A DNA stretch of 64,000 nucleotides from Cryobacterium sp. GrIS_2_6 (GTDB lineage Bacteria > Actinomycetota > Actinomycetes > Actinomycetales > Microbacteriaceae): assembly GCF_035984545.1 (NCBI RefSeq), contig NZ_JAXCHP010000001.1:124001-188000 (forward strand). Reading direction: 5' to 3'. Below are positions 33,260 through 40,527 of this stretch, one piece after another. The notes under the pieces are model-generated. The model did no database searches. It was not told where the DNA came from and saw only the letters and a program-made list of their open reading frames with translations. Made by a program: the position numbers and the translations under genes. Position 1 is the stretch's first letter. Every line of letters begins with the position of its first letter.

Positions 33260-33375
33260 CGCGCCTGTTTCGGGAGGCCGCGCCCGAAACGGGGGGCGCG
33301 GGCTGCCGAAACCGGCGCGGGCGTGGGGGAGAGGGGGCGCGGTCTGCCGGAACCGGCGCGGGCGTGGGGGAGTGG
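33260..33375 (+). repeat. 41-bp-period GC-rich array C (2 units)
   Basis: The inverted half-copy (gcgcctgtttcggg) is followed by cgcgcccgaaacggg and units at 33301 and 33342, 41 bp apart. It lies downstream of the YciI-like gene. Confidence 0.78.
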
Positions 33376-33416
33376 TCGTGCGTGCAAGAGCCGCAGGAAC
33401 TCGCCTGCCGTGCGCC

Positions 33417-33432
33417 GGTAACGTGTGTTACC
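33417..33432. promoter_or_regulatory. Palindromic operator upstream of the PadR operon
   Basis: GGTAAC-GTGT-GTTACC is a perfect 6+4+6 palindrome, 59 bases before the PadR ATG. A second TA-rich stretch (ggcataacaagcaac) follows. PadR proteins usually autoregulate through such sites. No -10/-35 pair was fixed with confidence. Confidence 0.5.
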
Positions 33433-33490
33433 TTGTAGTTGGCATAACAAGCAACCGGGTGTGACACGGTACAGGATGCGAGGCGGGACG

Positions 33491-33841
33491 ATGGCGATCG
33501 AGGGCGAGGCGATTCCGTCTCAGTTGCGCAAGGGCGTGGTCGAGCTGGCCGTGCTCGCGTTGCTGCACCGGGGCGAGGCATACGGCGCCGAGATCGTCGA
33601 CCGGCTGGTCCAATACCCGGGCCTCGCCATCAGCGCCGGCACCGCGTACCCGCTGCTGAACCGGCTGAAGAAGACCGGCCTGATCACCTCCGAGTGGCAG
33701 GAATCGCCCGTCGGCCCGCCGCGCAAGTACTACCGGCTGTCGCCCGCCGGCGAGCGGGCCTTCGTTGCGATGACGAAGGTCTGGACCGCGATGAGCGCCG
33801 ACATGACCGACCTTCTGGGAAAGGACGCGACCCGTGCGTGA
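33491..33841 (+). CDS. PadR family transcriptional regulator
   Basis: A 116-residue PadR-s1 winged-helix regulator: LRKGVVELAVLALLHRGEAY, then GTAYPLLNRLKKTGLITSEW and PPRKYYRLSPAGERAF. It is the first gene of a five-gene operon ending in an ABC transporter, the classic layout in which a PadR repressor and a HAAS-domain membrane protein control an efflux or bacteriocin-resistance pump. ATG at 33491 is preceded by GAGGCGGG. An in-frame start 66 bases upstream lies within the operator region and was rejected. Confidence 0.9.
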   Translation: MAIEGEAIPSQLRKGVVELAVLALLHRGEAYGAEIVDRLVQYPGLAISAGTAYPLLNRLKKTGLITSEWQESPVGPPRKYYRLSPAGERAFVAMTKVWTAMSADMTDLLGKDATRA

Positions 33842-34901
33842 CCACTCCGAACCGTTACCCGGCGACACCGTCCCGCCTGCCGGAGCGGATGCGCTGCTCC
33901 ACGACTACTTCGACCGCCTGCGCGGCGCCGCGGCGCGGCTGCGCATCGACATCGACGCGGACGCGCTCGCCGACCTGCTGGCGCACGTCGAGCATCGCCT
34001 CGACGGATCCGATCGCAGCGACGACACGGTGCTCCGGGTGCTGGCCGAGCTCGGAGAGCCCGAAGCGCTCGCGCGCGCATATACGGTCGATGATCGCGAC
34101 TCTGACGTCGACGGCGACTTCGACACCGACCGAGTTTTTGACTCCGGCGTCGACCACGACGGGGGCACGGATGCCGCCGCTCGCGGCCCCCGGGACATCG
34201 CCGCCGGGGGAGTGCCGCGCACCCACCGGGCGGGCCGGTTCCTCGGCGTGCCGTATGACACCCGGCAGCCCACGTCGGAGCGCTTCGCGAGCCGGTCCTG
34301 GGACCCGCGCGACCCGAGCATCCTCGTGCCGAAGGCGCTCGGCATCGGCTGGACGGTCAACTTCGCCGCGCTCGCCGTGCGTGCTCACCTGATCCGGCCG
34401 GACGACGAGGACGAACCGTTCGCCGAGGCGCCCGCGTGGGCGGTCGCGGCGACCCTCGCCGCACCGATCCTCGCCGGGGTCGTGTTCGCCACCCTCGCGG
34501 CCGTGACCTGGGCCGGTCTGCCCGAAACCGTCCCCTCGCACTGGGGAGTCACCGGCGAGCCGGACGGCTACTCGAGCCGCACCGCCAACCTCCTGCTGCT
34601 GAGCGGGTTCGTGCTGCTGCCGCTGCTCGCCGCGGCCTGGGTGCACCTGGCCCGGCGGGCGGCGTGGAGCCGGGTCGCCGCATCCGCCGGGAGTCTTGCG
34701 CTTGCGCTCGTCGCGCTCGTCTGCCTGGTGCAGACCCTCTTCGCGGTGCAGGGCGGCGCCGGAATGTGGCCGACCTGGATCGGACTGTGCCTCGTGCTCG
34801 TGCTGCCGTTGGGGTTGCTCGTCGGTGTTTCCCGGACCGGTCGCGCCGCCGAACAACGCCGCGACTTCGCCTCGGCCTCGAAGAAGGGTTCCGTGTCATG
34901 A
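33834..34901 (+). CDS. HAAS-domain membrane protein (DUF1648-like C-terminal)
   Basis: A 355-residue protein. Residues 20-85 form a HAAS-type helical domain (LHDYFDRLRGAAARLRIDID...LAHVEHRLDGS), known from PadR-linked sensors. An acidic linker follows. From about 190 there are five membrane segments, with the DUF1648-type motif LPETVPSHWGVTGEPDGY between the first two. Such proteins probably sense membrane stress and signal to the adjacent PadR or ABC pump. It overlaps the PadR gene by eight bases with a GTG start and the next gene by ATGA. Confidence 0.8.
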   Translation: MRDHSEPLPGDTVPPAGADALLHDYFDRLRGAAARLRIDIDADALADLLAHVEHRLDGSDRSDDTVLRVLAELGEPEALARAYTVDDRDSDVDGDFDTDRVFDSGVDHDGGTDAAARGPRDIAAGGVPRTHRAGRFLGVPYDTRQPTSERFASRSWDPRDPSILVPKALGIGWTVNFAALAVRAHLIRPDDEDEPFAEAPAWAVAATLAAPILAGVVFATLAAVTWAGLPETVPSHWGVTGEPDGYSSRTANLLLLSGFVLLPLLAAAWVHLARRAAWSRVAASAGSLALALVALVCLVQTLFAVQGGAGMWPTWIGLCLVLVLPLGLLVGVSRTGRAAEQRRDFASASKKGSVS

Positions 34902-35284
34902 ACATGCCTCTGTCGTCACTCCCCGGGTGGGCGTGGATCGTCATCGCGGCGATCGCGGTCCTCCAAGTCACCCTCGACGTCATCGCCCTGGTCGACCTGT
35001 ACCGGCGGCCCGCAGATCGGGTTCTCACCGGCAACAAGTGGGTGTGGGTGGCCGTGATCCTGCTCGCCAACCTGCTCGGCGCCATCCTCTACCTGGTCGT
35101 GGCCCGGAAGCCGGCCGTGCTGGACGCGGTAGCGACGCCCCGCCCGCCCTCGATCAGCCCCGACGCGGTCGCCGACGCGCTCTACGGCCCCGTCATAATT
35201 TCTGCAAATCCCACCGGAGCCGGCGAACAGCCGCGCAATTCCGGGCCGGGGACGTCCACTCCCCAGAATTTGCCGGAGTTATGA
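34898..35284 (+). CDS. PLDc_N (phospholipase D N-terminal-type) membrane protein
   Basis: A 128-residue protein whose first 75 residues have the two-helix PLDc_N topology (WAWIVIAAIAVLQVTLDVIA, then GNKWVWVAVILLANLLGAIL) with the Arg-containing loop between. The N-terminal domain normally fronts cardiolipin synthases but also occurs alone in ABC-transporter operons. The last 30 codons, including the stop, are provided by a palindromic repeat element, so the C-terminus (PTGAGEQPRNSGPG...) is probably not native. The ATG overlaps the previous stop (ATGA). Confidence 0.78.
   Translation: MNMPLSSLPGWAWIVIAAIAVLQVTLDVIALVDLYRRPADRVLTGNKWVWVAVILLANLLGAILYLVVARKPAVLDAVATPRPPSISPDAVADALYGPVIISANPTGAGEQPRNSGPGTSTPQNLPEL
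35194..35284. repeat. Palindromic element P5, homologous to P4 at 43963
   Basis: Outer arms cataatttctgcaaat and rightward gaatttgccggagttatg are imperfect inverted repeats (13 of 17). They resemble the arms of P4 (cataactcctgcaaatt... / ...aaatttgcaggagttatg), with internal sequence also GC-rich. The element lies at the 3' end of the PLDc_N gene and contains its stop codon. Confidence 0.6.
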
Positions 35285-35318
35285 CGCGCACCGCGCCGCA
35301 CAGGGAAGCGGGTCTCCG

Positions 35319-36248
35319 ATGAGTTTCGCGATCCGCACCCGTGGCCTGACCAAGTCCTATGGCGAGCACCGCGCGCTCGACAATGTCGATCTCGAGGTCG
35401 AGGAGGGCTCGATCTTCGGCTTCCTCGGCCCGAACGGCGCCGGGAAGACGACGCTGCTCCGGATGCTGACCGGGCTCGCCCGGCCGACGAGTGGCGGCGT
35501 GCAGATTCTCGGCCGCGACGTCACGGCCGTGGACGACTCGATCCGCGCCCGGATCGGCTTCCTGCCCGATGTGCCCGGCTTCTACGACTGGATGACCGGC
35601 GAGGAATTCCTCCGGTTCGTCGGTCGGCTCTTCGCGATCGACCGGCGCACTCTGGATGACCGCGTCGGCATGCTTCTCGGACTCGCCGGCCTGACCGACG
35701 TGACCACCGCGATCGACGGGTACTCCCGCGGCATGAAGCAACGGCTCGGGGTCGCCCAGGCGCTCATCAACGCGCCGCAGCTGCTCCTCCTCGACGAGCC
35801 GACGAGCGCCCTCGACCCGATGGGACGCCGCGACGTGCTCGACATGCTCAGCTCGCTGCGCGGGCGCACCACCGTATTCTTCTCGACGCATATCCTCTCC
35901 GACGTCGAGCGGGTCTGCGACACCGTCGCCATTCTCGACCACGGTCGCGTGGTCGCACACGGCCCGATTCAGGAACTCACGTCCCGCTACGCCGAACGCA
36001 AGGTGATCCTCGAGGTCACGGATGCCGCGGGCGACCTCGCGCAGGACATCTCCCGGGAGCCGTGGGCGACATCCGTTGCCGTGGGCCCGACCGGTGCCCT
36101 CGAAATCACGGTCACCGACATGGACGCGGCCCGCCGGGCCATCCCCGTGCTGGTCGCCGCCCGGCACACCGGTCTGTGCCGCATGGATGCCGGTGAGCTG
36201 GGCCTCGAAGACGTCTTCGTCAGTCTGGTCGGAGGGGGGACCGGATGA
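35319..36248 (+). CDS. ABC transporter ATP-binding protein
   Basis: A 309-residue ATPase for an export-type transporter, with Walker A GPNGAGKTT (about 38-46), Q-loop region, signature YSRGMKQRLGV, Walker B LLLLDEPTSALDP and the H-loop in FFSTHILSDVERVC. The 80 residues after the nucleotide domain resemble the C-terminal regulatory part of BcrA/NodI-type ATPases. It is fourth in the PadR operon and overlaps its permease by four bases (ATGA). Substrate is unknown, perhaps an antimicrobial peptide or lipid. Confidence 0.92.
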   Translation: MSFAIRTRGLTKSYGEHRALDNVDLEVEEGSIFGFLGPNGAGKTTLLRMLTGLARPTSGGVQILGRDVTAVDDSIRARIGFLPDVPGFYDWMTGEEFLRFVGRLFAIDRRTLDDRVGMLLGLAGLTDVTTAIDGYSRGMKQRLGVAQALINAPQLLLLDEPTSALDPMGRRDVLDMLSSLRGRTTVFFSTHILSDVERVCDTVAILDHGRVVAHGPIQELTSRYAERKVILEVTDAAGDLAQDISREPWATSVAVGPTGALEITVTDMDAARRAIPVLVAARHTGLCRMDAGELGLEDVFVSLVGGGTG

Positions 36249-37006
36249 GGGGATTCGCGGCGTTCGCGCGCAAGGAGATCCTCGAGATCGTGCGGACCTG
36301 GCGACTCTGGGTGCTCCCGGGCATCGTGCTGTTCTTCGCGCTGACCGGGCCGGTGATGGCCCGGTTCACGCCGGAGATCCTGCGGGCGGTCGCGTCCGAC
36401 CAGCTCGGGCAGTTCACGCTCCCGGACCCGACGTATGCCGACGCCTACACGGGGTGGATCAAGAACCTGTCCCAGATCGTGCTGTTCGCGCTGATCATCG
36501 TCTACGGCGGCATCGTGTCCTCCGAGCGGCGGAGCGGCACCGCGGTGCTCGTGCTCACCAAGCCGGTGTCGCGCGGCGCGTTCATCCTCGCCAAGGCGAT
36601 CGTGCACTCGGCGTTCCTCGCCGTGCTTGTGGTCGCGGGCACGCTGGTGACCTGGGGCGGGACGGCGATCGTCTTCGGGGAGGCGCCCGGCGGGGCGCTC
36701 TTGTCGGCGTCACTCGCCTGGCTGGTGTTCGGTATCCTGTTCGTCGCCCTGATGACGCTGCTCTCCGTGGTGATCAGTCCCACGGCCGGAGCGGCCGGTG
36801 CCGGGCTGGGCGCGTATGCGCTCGTGACGATCGCCGCGCTGTGGACGCCGCTCGGCACCTATTCACCGGCGGCGCTGACCGGCGTGCCGACTTCGCTCGC
36901 GCTCGGGAAATCGGTGGAAACGTTCTGGCCGGTCTGCACGGCGCTGCTGCTGGCCGCGGCACTGGTCGCGCTTGCGGTCGCGGCCTTCCGGCGGCAGGAA
37001 CTCTAG
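36245..37006 (+). CDS. ABC-2-type transporter permease
   Basis: A 253-residue membrane protein with about six helices and the ABC-2 permease layout: an N-terminal helix after RKEILEIVRTWRLW, a large extracytoplasmic loop (PVMARFTPEILRAVASDQLG), then SERRSGTAVLVLTKPVSRGA, the coupling helix that contacts the ATPase, followed by four helices. It ends FRRQEL. It forms the pump with the preceding ATPase. Three repeat arrays follow its stop codon. Confidence 0.9.
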   Translation: MRGFAAFARKEILEIVRTWRLWVLPGIVLFFALTGPVMARFTPEILRAVASDQLGQFTLPDPTYADAYTGWIKNLSQIVLFALIIVYGGIVSSERRSGTAVLVLTKPVSRGAFILAKAIVHSAFLAVLVVAGTLVTWGGTAIVFGEAPGGALLSASLAWLVFGILFVALMTLLSVVISPTAGAAGAGLGAYALVTIAALWTPLGTYSPAALTGVPTSLALGKSVETFWPVCTALLLAAALVALAVAAFRRQEL

Positions 37007-37020
37007 GCCTGCCGGACGGT

Positions 37021-37104
37021 GCCGCGCCCCTTTTGGTAGCCCGCGCCCGAAACGGCGGGTGCGGGCTGCGGAAACCGGCGCGGGCGCGGGGTGAACGGAT
37101 GCGG
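37021..37104 (+). repeat. 41-bp-period GC-rich array D (1 unit)
   Basis: A degraded inverted half-copy (gccgcgccccttttggtagc) is followed by one unit starting at 37064 and the tail gcggcgcggt. It is the first of three arrays in a 549-bp intergenic region that otherwise holds no gene. Confidence 0.7.
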
Positions 37105-37151
37105 CGCGGTACGTGCGCTGGATGCTGGCGGCGAAGGGCGGCATCCGCTCA

Positions 37152-37290
37152 CGACCGCGCCCCTTTCGGCAGGACGCGCCCGAAACGGCGGGTGCGGGTT
37201 GCCGAAACCGGCGCGGGCGCGGTGCGAAGAGGGCGCGGGCTGCCGAAACGGGCGCGGGGGGAACGCGGCGCGGGCCGCCGAAGCCGGCAG
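37152..37290 (+). repeat. 41-bp-period GC-rich array E (2 units plus a degenerate third)
   Basis: The inverted half-copy (gcgcccctttcggc) is followed by units at 37197 and 37238 (41 bp apart) and a degenerate unit at about 37273 (ggccgccgaagccgg). Confidence 0.75.
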
Positions 37291-37329
37291 TGCTGCGGCG
37301 ATCGACTTGTCGGCCGGCGTTGTCCGATC

Positions 37330-37498
37330 ACGCCCGCGCCCCTTTCGGCATGGCGCGCCCGAAACGGCGGGTGCGGTGTGCCGAAACGGGCGCGGGCGTG
37401 GGGTGAAGTGGGTGCGGGCTGCCGAAACCGGCGCGGGCGTGGGGTGACGGGGGCGCGGTTTGCCGAAACCGGCGCGGGCGTGGGGTGAACCGATGCGG
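37330..37498 (+). repeat. 41-bp-period GC-rich array F (3 units)
   Basis: The longest array. The inverted half-copy (cgcccgcgcccctttcggca) is followed by three units starting at 37376, 37417 and 37458, exactly 41 bp apart. Each has a conserved first 26 bp and a more variable last 15 bp. It ends 57 bases before the stop of the convergent EamA gene. Confidence 0.82.
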
Positions 37499-37555
37499 CG
37501 CAGCGGGTGAGCCGGATGCCAGCGGCGACGGGCGGCATCCGCTGGCAGGTGCTCG

Positions 37556-38560
37556 TCAGCCTCGGTATTCGTTGGCCGTCACAGGCTCGACGACCCCGGC
37601 GTCGGCCACGACCGGTACCGGGATGAGCGGTTCGAGCGTGGCGGGAATGGCGGTTTCGGAGCCGGCCGCACGCACGGCCGCGATGCCGCCGAGGATGAGC
37701 GCGCCGCCGAGGAGTTGGAGGGGTGTGAGCTGCTCGCCGAGCAGCAGCCAGGCGAACAGGGCCGCGAAGACGACCTCGAGCAGTGAGACGAAGGAGGCGA
37801 GCCGGGACCCGAGGGCTTCGGCTGAGGTGATTCCGGCGACGTAGGCGAGTGCGGTGCTGACGACCGCGACGATGACGAGCGGCACCCACCAGGGCAGGGC
37901 GGTGCCCGCGAGAGGCACCGGGCCGAACGTCGCGAAGAGGGGGAGAACGCCGGTGACGCCCAGCCCGCCGAGTACGAGGCCGCCGAGCACGAGTCCCGCG
38001 GCCGCGAACCCGACCGGGGGCAGCCCCTCGCTCGGGCGGGCGGCCATGACGAAGTAGATCGCGCAGCCGACCATGGCACAGGCGGCGAAGGCGAGGCCGA
38101 GCGGGTCGACCGCCCGAATCGCGCCGGGGCCGACCACGAGCACGAGCCCGCCGACGGCGAACAGCGACCCGACCAGGACCAGGGCGTGCGGGATGCGCCG
38201 GGTCATCGCCCACACGACGCCGACCAGAAGCAGCGGCGCGAGAAGTTCGATGAGCGCGGCCGTCGCCACGGGAATGGTCTGGATCGCGGCGAAGTAGAAG
38301 AACTGGGTGGCCGCGACGCCGGCGAGGGCCATCGCGAGCACGCGCCACCGTGCCCGCCACAGGGCGGGCCAGGATCCGCGCAACGAGACCAGGGCGAGCG
38401 GCAGCAGCACGAGCCCGCCGAGGAGCACGCGTGCGGTGACGGCGGCGCTCGGGGACCAGCCGGCCTCGAGCAGGGGCTTGATGAACGCACCGGAGGTGCC
38501 GAAGGAGAGCGAGCCGATGACCGCCACTGCGAGACCCGCTGAGGGGGACGAGATCTTCAT
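37556..38560 (-). CDS. EamA/DMT family transporter
   Basis: A 334-residue membrane protein with ten predicted helices in two EamA repeats, the drug/metabolite exporter layout. First repeat: GSLSFGTSGAFIKPLLEAGW, VLLGGLVLLPLALVSL. Second: IYFVMAARPSEGLPP, EALGSRLASFVSLLEVVFAA, LLLGEQLTPLQLLGGALILG. Residues 305-334 are a short soluble tail. Substrate is unknown. It is divergent from the CGNR regulator, with twin TAACGTTA sites between, so that regulator probably controls it. Confidence 0.9.
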   Translation of the reverse strand: MKISSPSAGLAVAVIGSLSFGTSGAFIKPLLEAGWSPSAAVTARVLLGGLVLLPLALVSLRGSWPALWRARWRVLAMALAGVAATQFFYFAAIQTIPVATAALIELLAPLLLVGVVWAMTRRIPHALVLVGSLFAVGGLVLVVGPGAIRAVDPLGLAFAACAMVGCAIYFVMAARPSEGLPPVGFAAAGLVLGGLVLGGLGVTGVLPLFATFGPVPLAGTALPWWVPLVIVAVVSTALAYVAGITSAEALGSRLASFVSLLEVVFAALFAWLLLGEQLTPLQLLGGALILGGIAAVRAAGSETAIPATLEPLIPVPVVADAGVVEPVTANEYRG

Positions 38561-38621
38561 GGGGGCTCCTTGTGCTGCCGACTCTGCTTCCGGCTTCCGT
38601 CGCGCGCTCTACTGCCGTGCG

Positions 38622-38660
38622 TAACGTTACGGTCTACTATTGGGTATGACCATAACGTTA
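38622..38660. promoter_or_regulatory. Twin TAACGTTA palindromes between EamA and CGNR genes
   Basis: The palindrome taacgtta occurs at 38622-38629 and again at 38653-38660, 31 bp apart (about three helical turns), in the divergent promoter region. The first is extended to gtaacgttac. They are likely operators for the CGNR protein. Confidence 0.55.
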
Positions 38661-38685
38661 GGCGATGGTCGGGTTAGGAGTCAAC

Positions 38686-39258
38686 ATGCAGTTTGCCCAT
38701 GACACCGTGGAGTCGCTCGAGTTCGCGGTTGACCTCGGTAACACCGATCCCGCGGCCTCCCGCAGCGGCACGGATGAGCTCGCGACCCTTGAACAGCTCG
38801 CGGACTTCCTCGCCGACTATCCCTTCTCCGGCCGTATCGACGGCGACGAGCTCGAACGGCTCGACGTGCTGCGCGCCCGCGACGAGGTGCGGCTCGTCTG
38901 GACCCGCGACCGCGACACTGCAGCGCTCCAGGTCAACGCCATGCTCGCCGAGGCCAGGGCCCTGCCGTACCTCGCCCGGCACGACGCATCCGACTGGCAC
39001 CTGCACGCGACCACGCCCGACGCCCCGCTTGGCGAACGCCTGCGCGTGGAAGCCTCGCTGGCCCTGATGGACGTGATCCGGATGGACGAGATGCAGCGGC
39101 TGCGCAGCTGCGAAGCGTATGACTGCGCCGGCCTGATCCTCGACCTCTCGCGCAACGGGTCCAAGCGCTTCTGCAGCGCGCGGTGCGGCAGCCGGATGAA
39201 CATGATCGCGTTCCGGAAGCGGAAGGGGAATGGCGCGGACGCGGGCGCGGCGGGCTGA
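38686..39258 (+). CDS. CGNR zinc-finger transcriptional regulator
   Basis: A 190-residue regulator of the CGNR (ABATE plus zinc finger) family. The N-terminal stress-ligand-binding ABATE-like part begins FAVDLGNTDPAASRSGTDEL. The C-terminal zinc finger is CEAYDCAGLILDLSRNGSKR, then FCSARCGSRMNMIAFRKRK; the family's Cys4 pattern and GNR-like SRMN motif are visible. ATG at 38686 has TTAGGAG six bases upstream; an ATG at 38665 lacks a site. It probably regulates the divergent EamA exporter. Confidence 0.88.
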   Translation: MQFAHDTVESLEFAVDLGNTDPAASRSGTDELATLEQLADFLADYPFSGRIDGDELERLDVLRARDEVRLVWTRDRDTAALQVNAMLAEARALPYLARHDASDWHLHATTPDAPLGERLRVEASLALMDVIRMDEMQRLRSCEAYDCAGLILDLSRNGSKRFCSARCGSRMNMIAFRKRKGNGADAGAAG

Positions 39259-39299
39259 CGCGGGTCGCCCGTGTCAGCCGGGGATCGCGAAGCGGACTT

Positions 39300-39318
39300 G
39301 CGCCCCGAAAGGGGGCGC
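39300..39318 (+). terminator. Terminator after the CGNR gene
   Basis: A 7-bp perfect stem (gcgcccc / ggggcgc) with a GAAAG loop begins 42 bases after the CGNR stop. There is no strong T-tract. Confidence 0.5.
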
Positions 39319-39373
39319 GTGCGCCCAACGTCGTGGACAGGGGAGACTGCCACGACGGTGCCATACTCGCCCT

Positions 39374-40246
39374 ATGGCAACACCTGAACCGTTGGGGGAC
39401 GGCTCGCAGGAGCCCCGACCTGCTTACTCACAGCCTCCATTCGTGCCCACTTACCCCGGAGCAACCGGGACACTCCCACCGCAGCCGCCCTTACCGAAGA
39501 AGCCGACGGGTCTTGCCCTTGCCGCGCTCATTGTCGGTATCGTGGCGTTCCTTGCTGGGTGGGTTCCCGTGTTCGGAGCGCTCATGGGAATCGCCGCCGT
39601 CGTGCTGGGCATCTTCACACTGCGCAAGCACCAGTCCAAAGGAATGGCGATCGCCGGCATTGTGCTCGGGGCTATCGCGGCGCTGACGTCGATCCTCATG
39701 ACTATCAGCGTCGCCGTGGCGATGAGCAACCCGTCGGCTTTCAAGCCGAATGTGGTGATCACGCAGTCGGCCAGCCCGAAGCCAGCCATGACCGTAACAC
39801 CAACCCCAGTCGAGACGGCAACACAAAAGCCGATCGAGACCGTAGCGCCCACACCAGTGAAGACGACGGCACCGGTCCAGGAGACGAAGGCCCCAGCCGC
39901 TCCCGCCCCGGCCCCGGTCGCCCCTGCCGCTCCTGCTTTACCCGCCGAGTACAAGTCCGCGCTGGCCAAGGCCGGGAGCTACTCGAAGACGATGCAGATG
40001 AGCAAGGCGGGAATCTACGATCAACTCACATCAGAGTACGGCGAGCAATTCTCGCCGGAGGCTGCTCAGTACGCGGTGGACAACGTCCAGGCTGATTGGA
40101 ACGCGAATGCTTTGGCCAAAGCGAAGTCGTACCAGACGCAAAGGTCGATGTCCCCCGCGGCGATTCACGACCAACTCACCAGCGAATACGGCGAAAAGTT
40201 CACTAGCGCGGAAGCTGACTACGCGATCCTGCATCTGAACGACTAA
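39374..40246 (+). CDS. Membrane protein with DUF4190 helices and two Ltp repeats
   Basis: A 290-residue protein. A Pro-rich cytoplasmic N-terminus is followed by a DUF4190-type pair of membrane helices (ALAALIVGIVAFLAGWVPVF, IAGIVLGAIAALTSILMTIS), then a Thr/Pro/Ala-rich extracytoplasmic stalk. Two tandem Ltp-like units close the protein: ALAKAGSYSKTMQMSKAGIY... and ALAKAKSYQTQRSMSPAAIH..., each ending DQLTSEYGExF. The Ltp unit (PF07553) is a helix-turn-helix module; in Streptococcus phage TP-J34 it blocks phage DNA injection. Superinfection exclusion here is a hypothesis. It has no lipobox, so it is anchored by helices instead. ATG at 39374 starts about 7 bases after a possible -10, so the mRNA may be nearly leaderless. 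Confidence 0.85.
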   Translation: MATPEPLGDGSQEPRPAYSQPPFVPTYPGATGTLPPQPPLPKKPTGLALAALIVGIVAFLAGWVPVFGALMGIAAVVLGIFTLRKHQSKGMAIAGIVLGAIAALTSILMTISVAVAMSNPSAFKPNVVITQSASPKPAMTVTPTPVETATQKPIETVAPTPVKTTAPVQETKAPAAPAPAPVAPAAPALPAEYKSALAKAGSYSKTMQMSKAGIYDQLTSEYGEQFSPEAAQYAVDNVQADWNANALAKAKSYQTQRSMSPAAIHDQLTSEYGEKFTSAEADYAILHLND

Positions 40247-40268
40247 CCAAGCCTTCAATAGCTACAAT

Positions 40269-40284
40269 CCCGCCTGAGGGCGGG
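40269..40284 (+). terminator. Terminator after the Ltp-type gene
   Basis: A 6-bp GC stem (cccgcc / ggcggg) with a TGAG loop and a short T-containing tail (ttctcgtcgtt), 22 bases after the stop codon. Confidence 0.65.
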
Positions 40285-40359
40285 TTCTCGTCGTTCACCA
40301 GTCGTGGCCGCCAAGCGCCTTCTTTGGTTGACCGCGCCGCCGGCCAGGTGCCGTCAGCG

Positions 40360-40484
40360 GCCGCGCCGGTTTGCGCAGGACGCGCCCGAAACGGCGGGCG
40401 CGGTTTGCCGAAACCGGCGCGGCGGCGAGCGCACATGGGCGCGGGCTGCCGAAACGGGCGCGGGCGCGAATGAAGGCGACGGGA
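40360..40484 (+). repeat. 41-bp-period GC-rich array G (2 units)
   Basis: A degraded inverted half-copy (ccgcgccggtttgcgc) is followed by units at 40403 and 40444, 41 bp apart. It lies downstream of the Ltp-type gene and upstream of the mntA promoter. It is the last array in the window. Confidence 0.75.
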
Positions 40485-40502
40485 CCGGGCTCGCGGAGGT
40501 CG

Positions 40503-40521
40503 TATAGCTGCGAGCTATAAT
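40503..40521 (+). promoter_or_regulatory. Palindrome overlapping the -10 box of the mntA-hepT operon
   Basis: The perfect palindrome TATAGCT-GCG-AGCTATA (40503-40519) overlaps a consensus -10 box TATAAT (40516-40521). Only six bases separate the -10 box from the mntA ATG, so the transcript should be leaderless. The N-terminal HTH of MntA is the obvious ligand, giving autorepression. Confidence 0.7.
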
Positions 40522-40527
40522 CCATGC

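Larger units (their letters stand above)
33177..33490 (+). other. 314-bp non-coding region with array C and the PadR promoter
   Basis: Nothing gene-like is seen. The left half is occupied by a 41-bp-period array and the right half by the palindrome that probably controls the PadR operon. Confidence 0.6.

Noticed and set aside
37330..37498. CRISPR-like look of array F (conserved head, variable tail, regular spacing)
   Set aside because: The period is 41 bp with only 15 bp between conserved parts, those parts are themselves similar between units, there are at most three units, and no cas genes are in the window.
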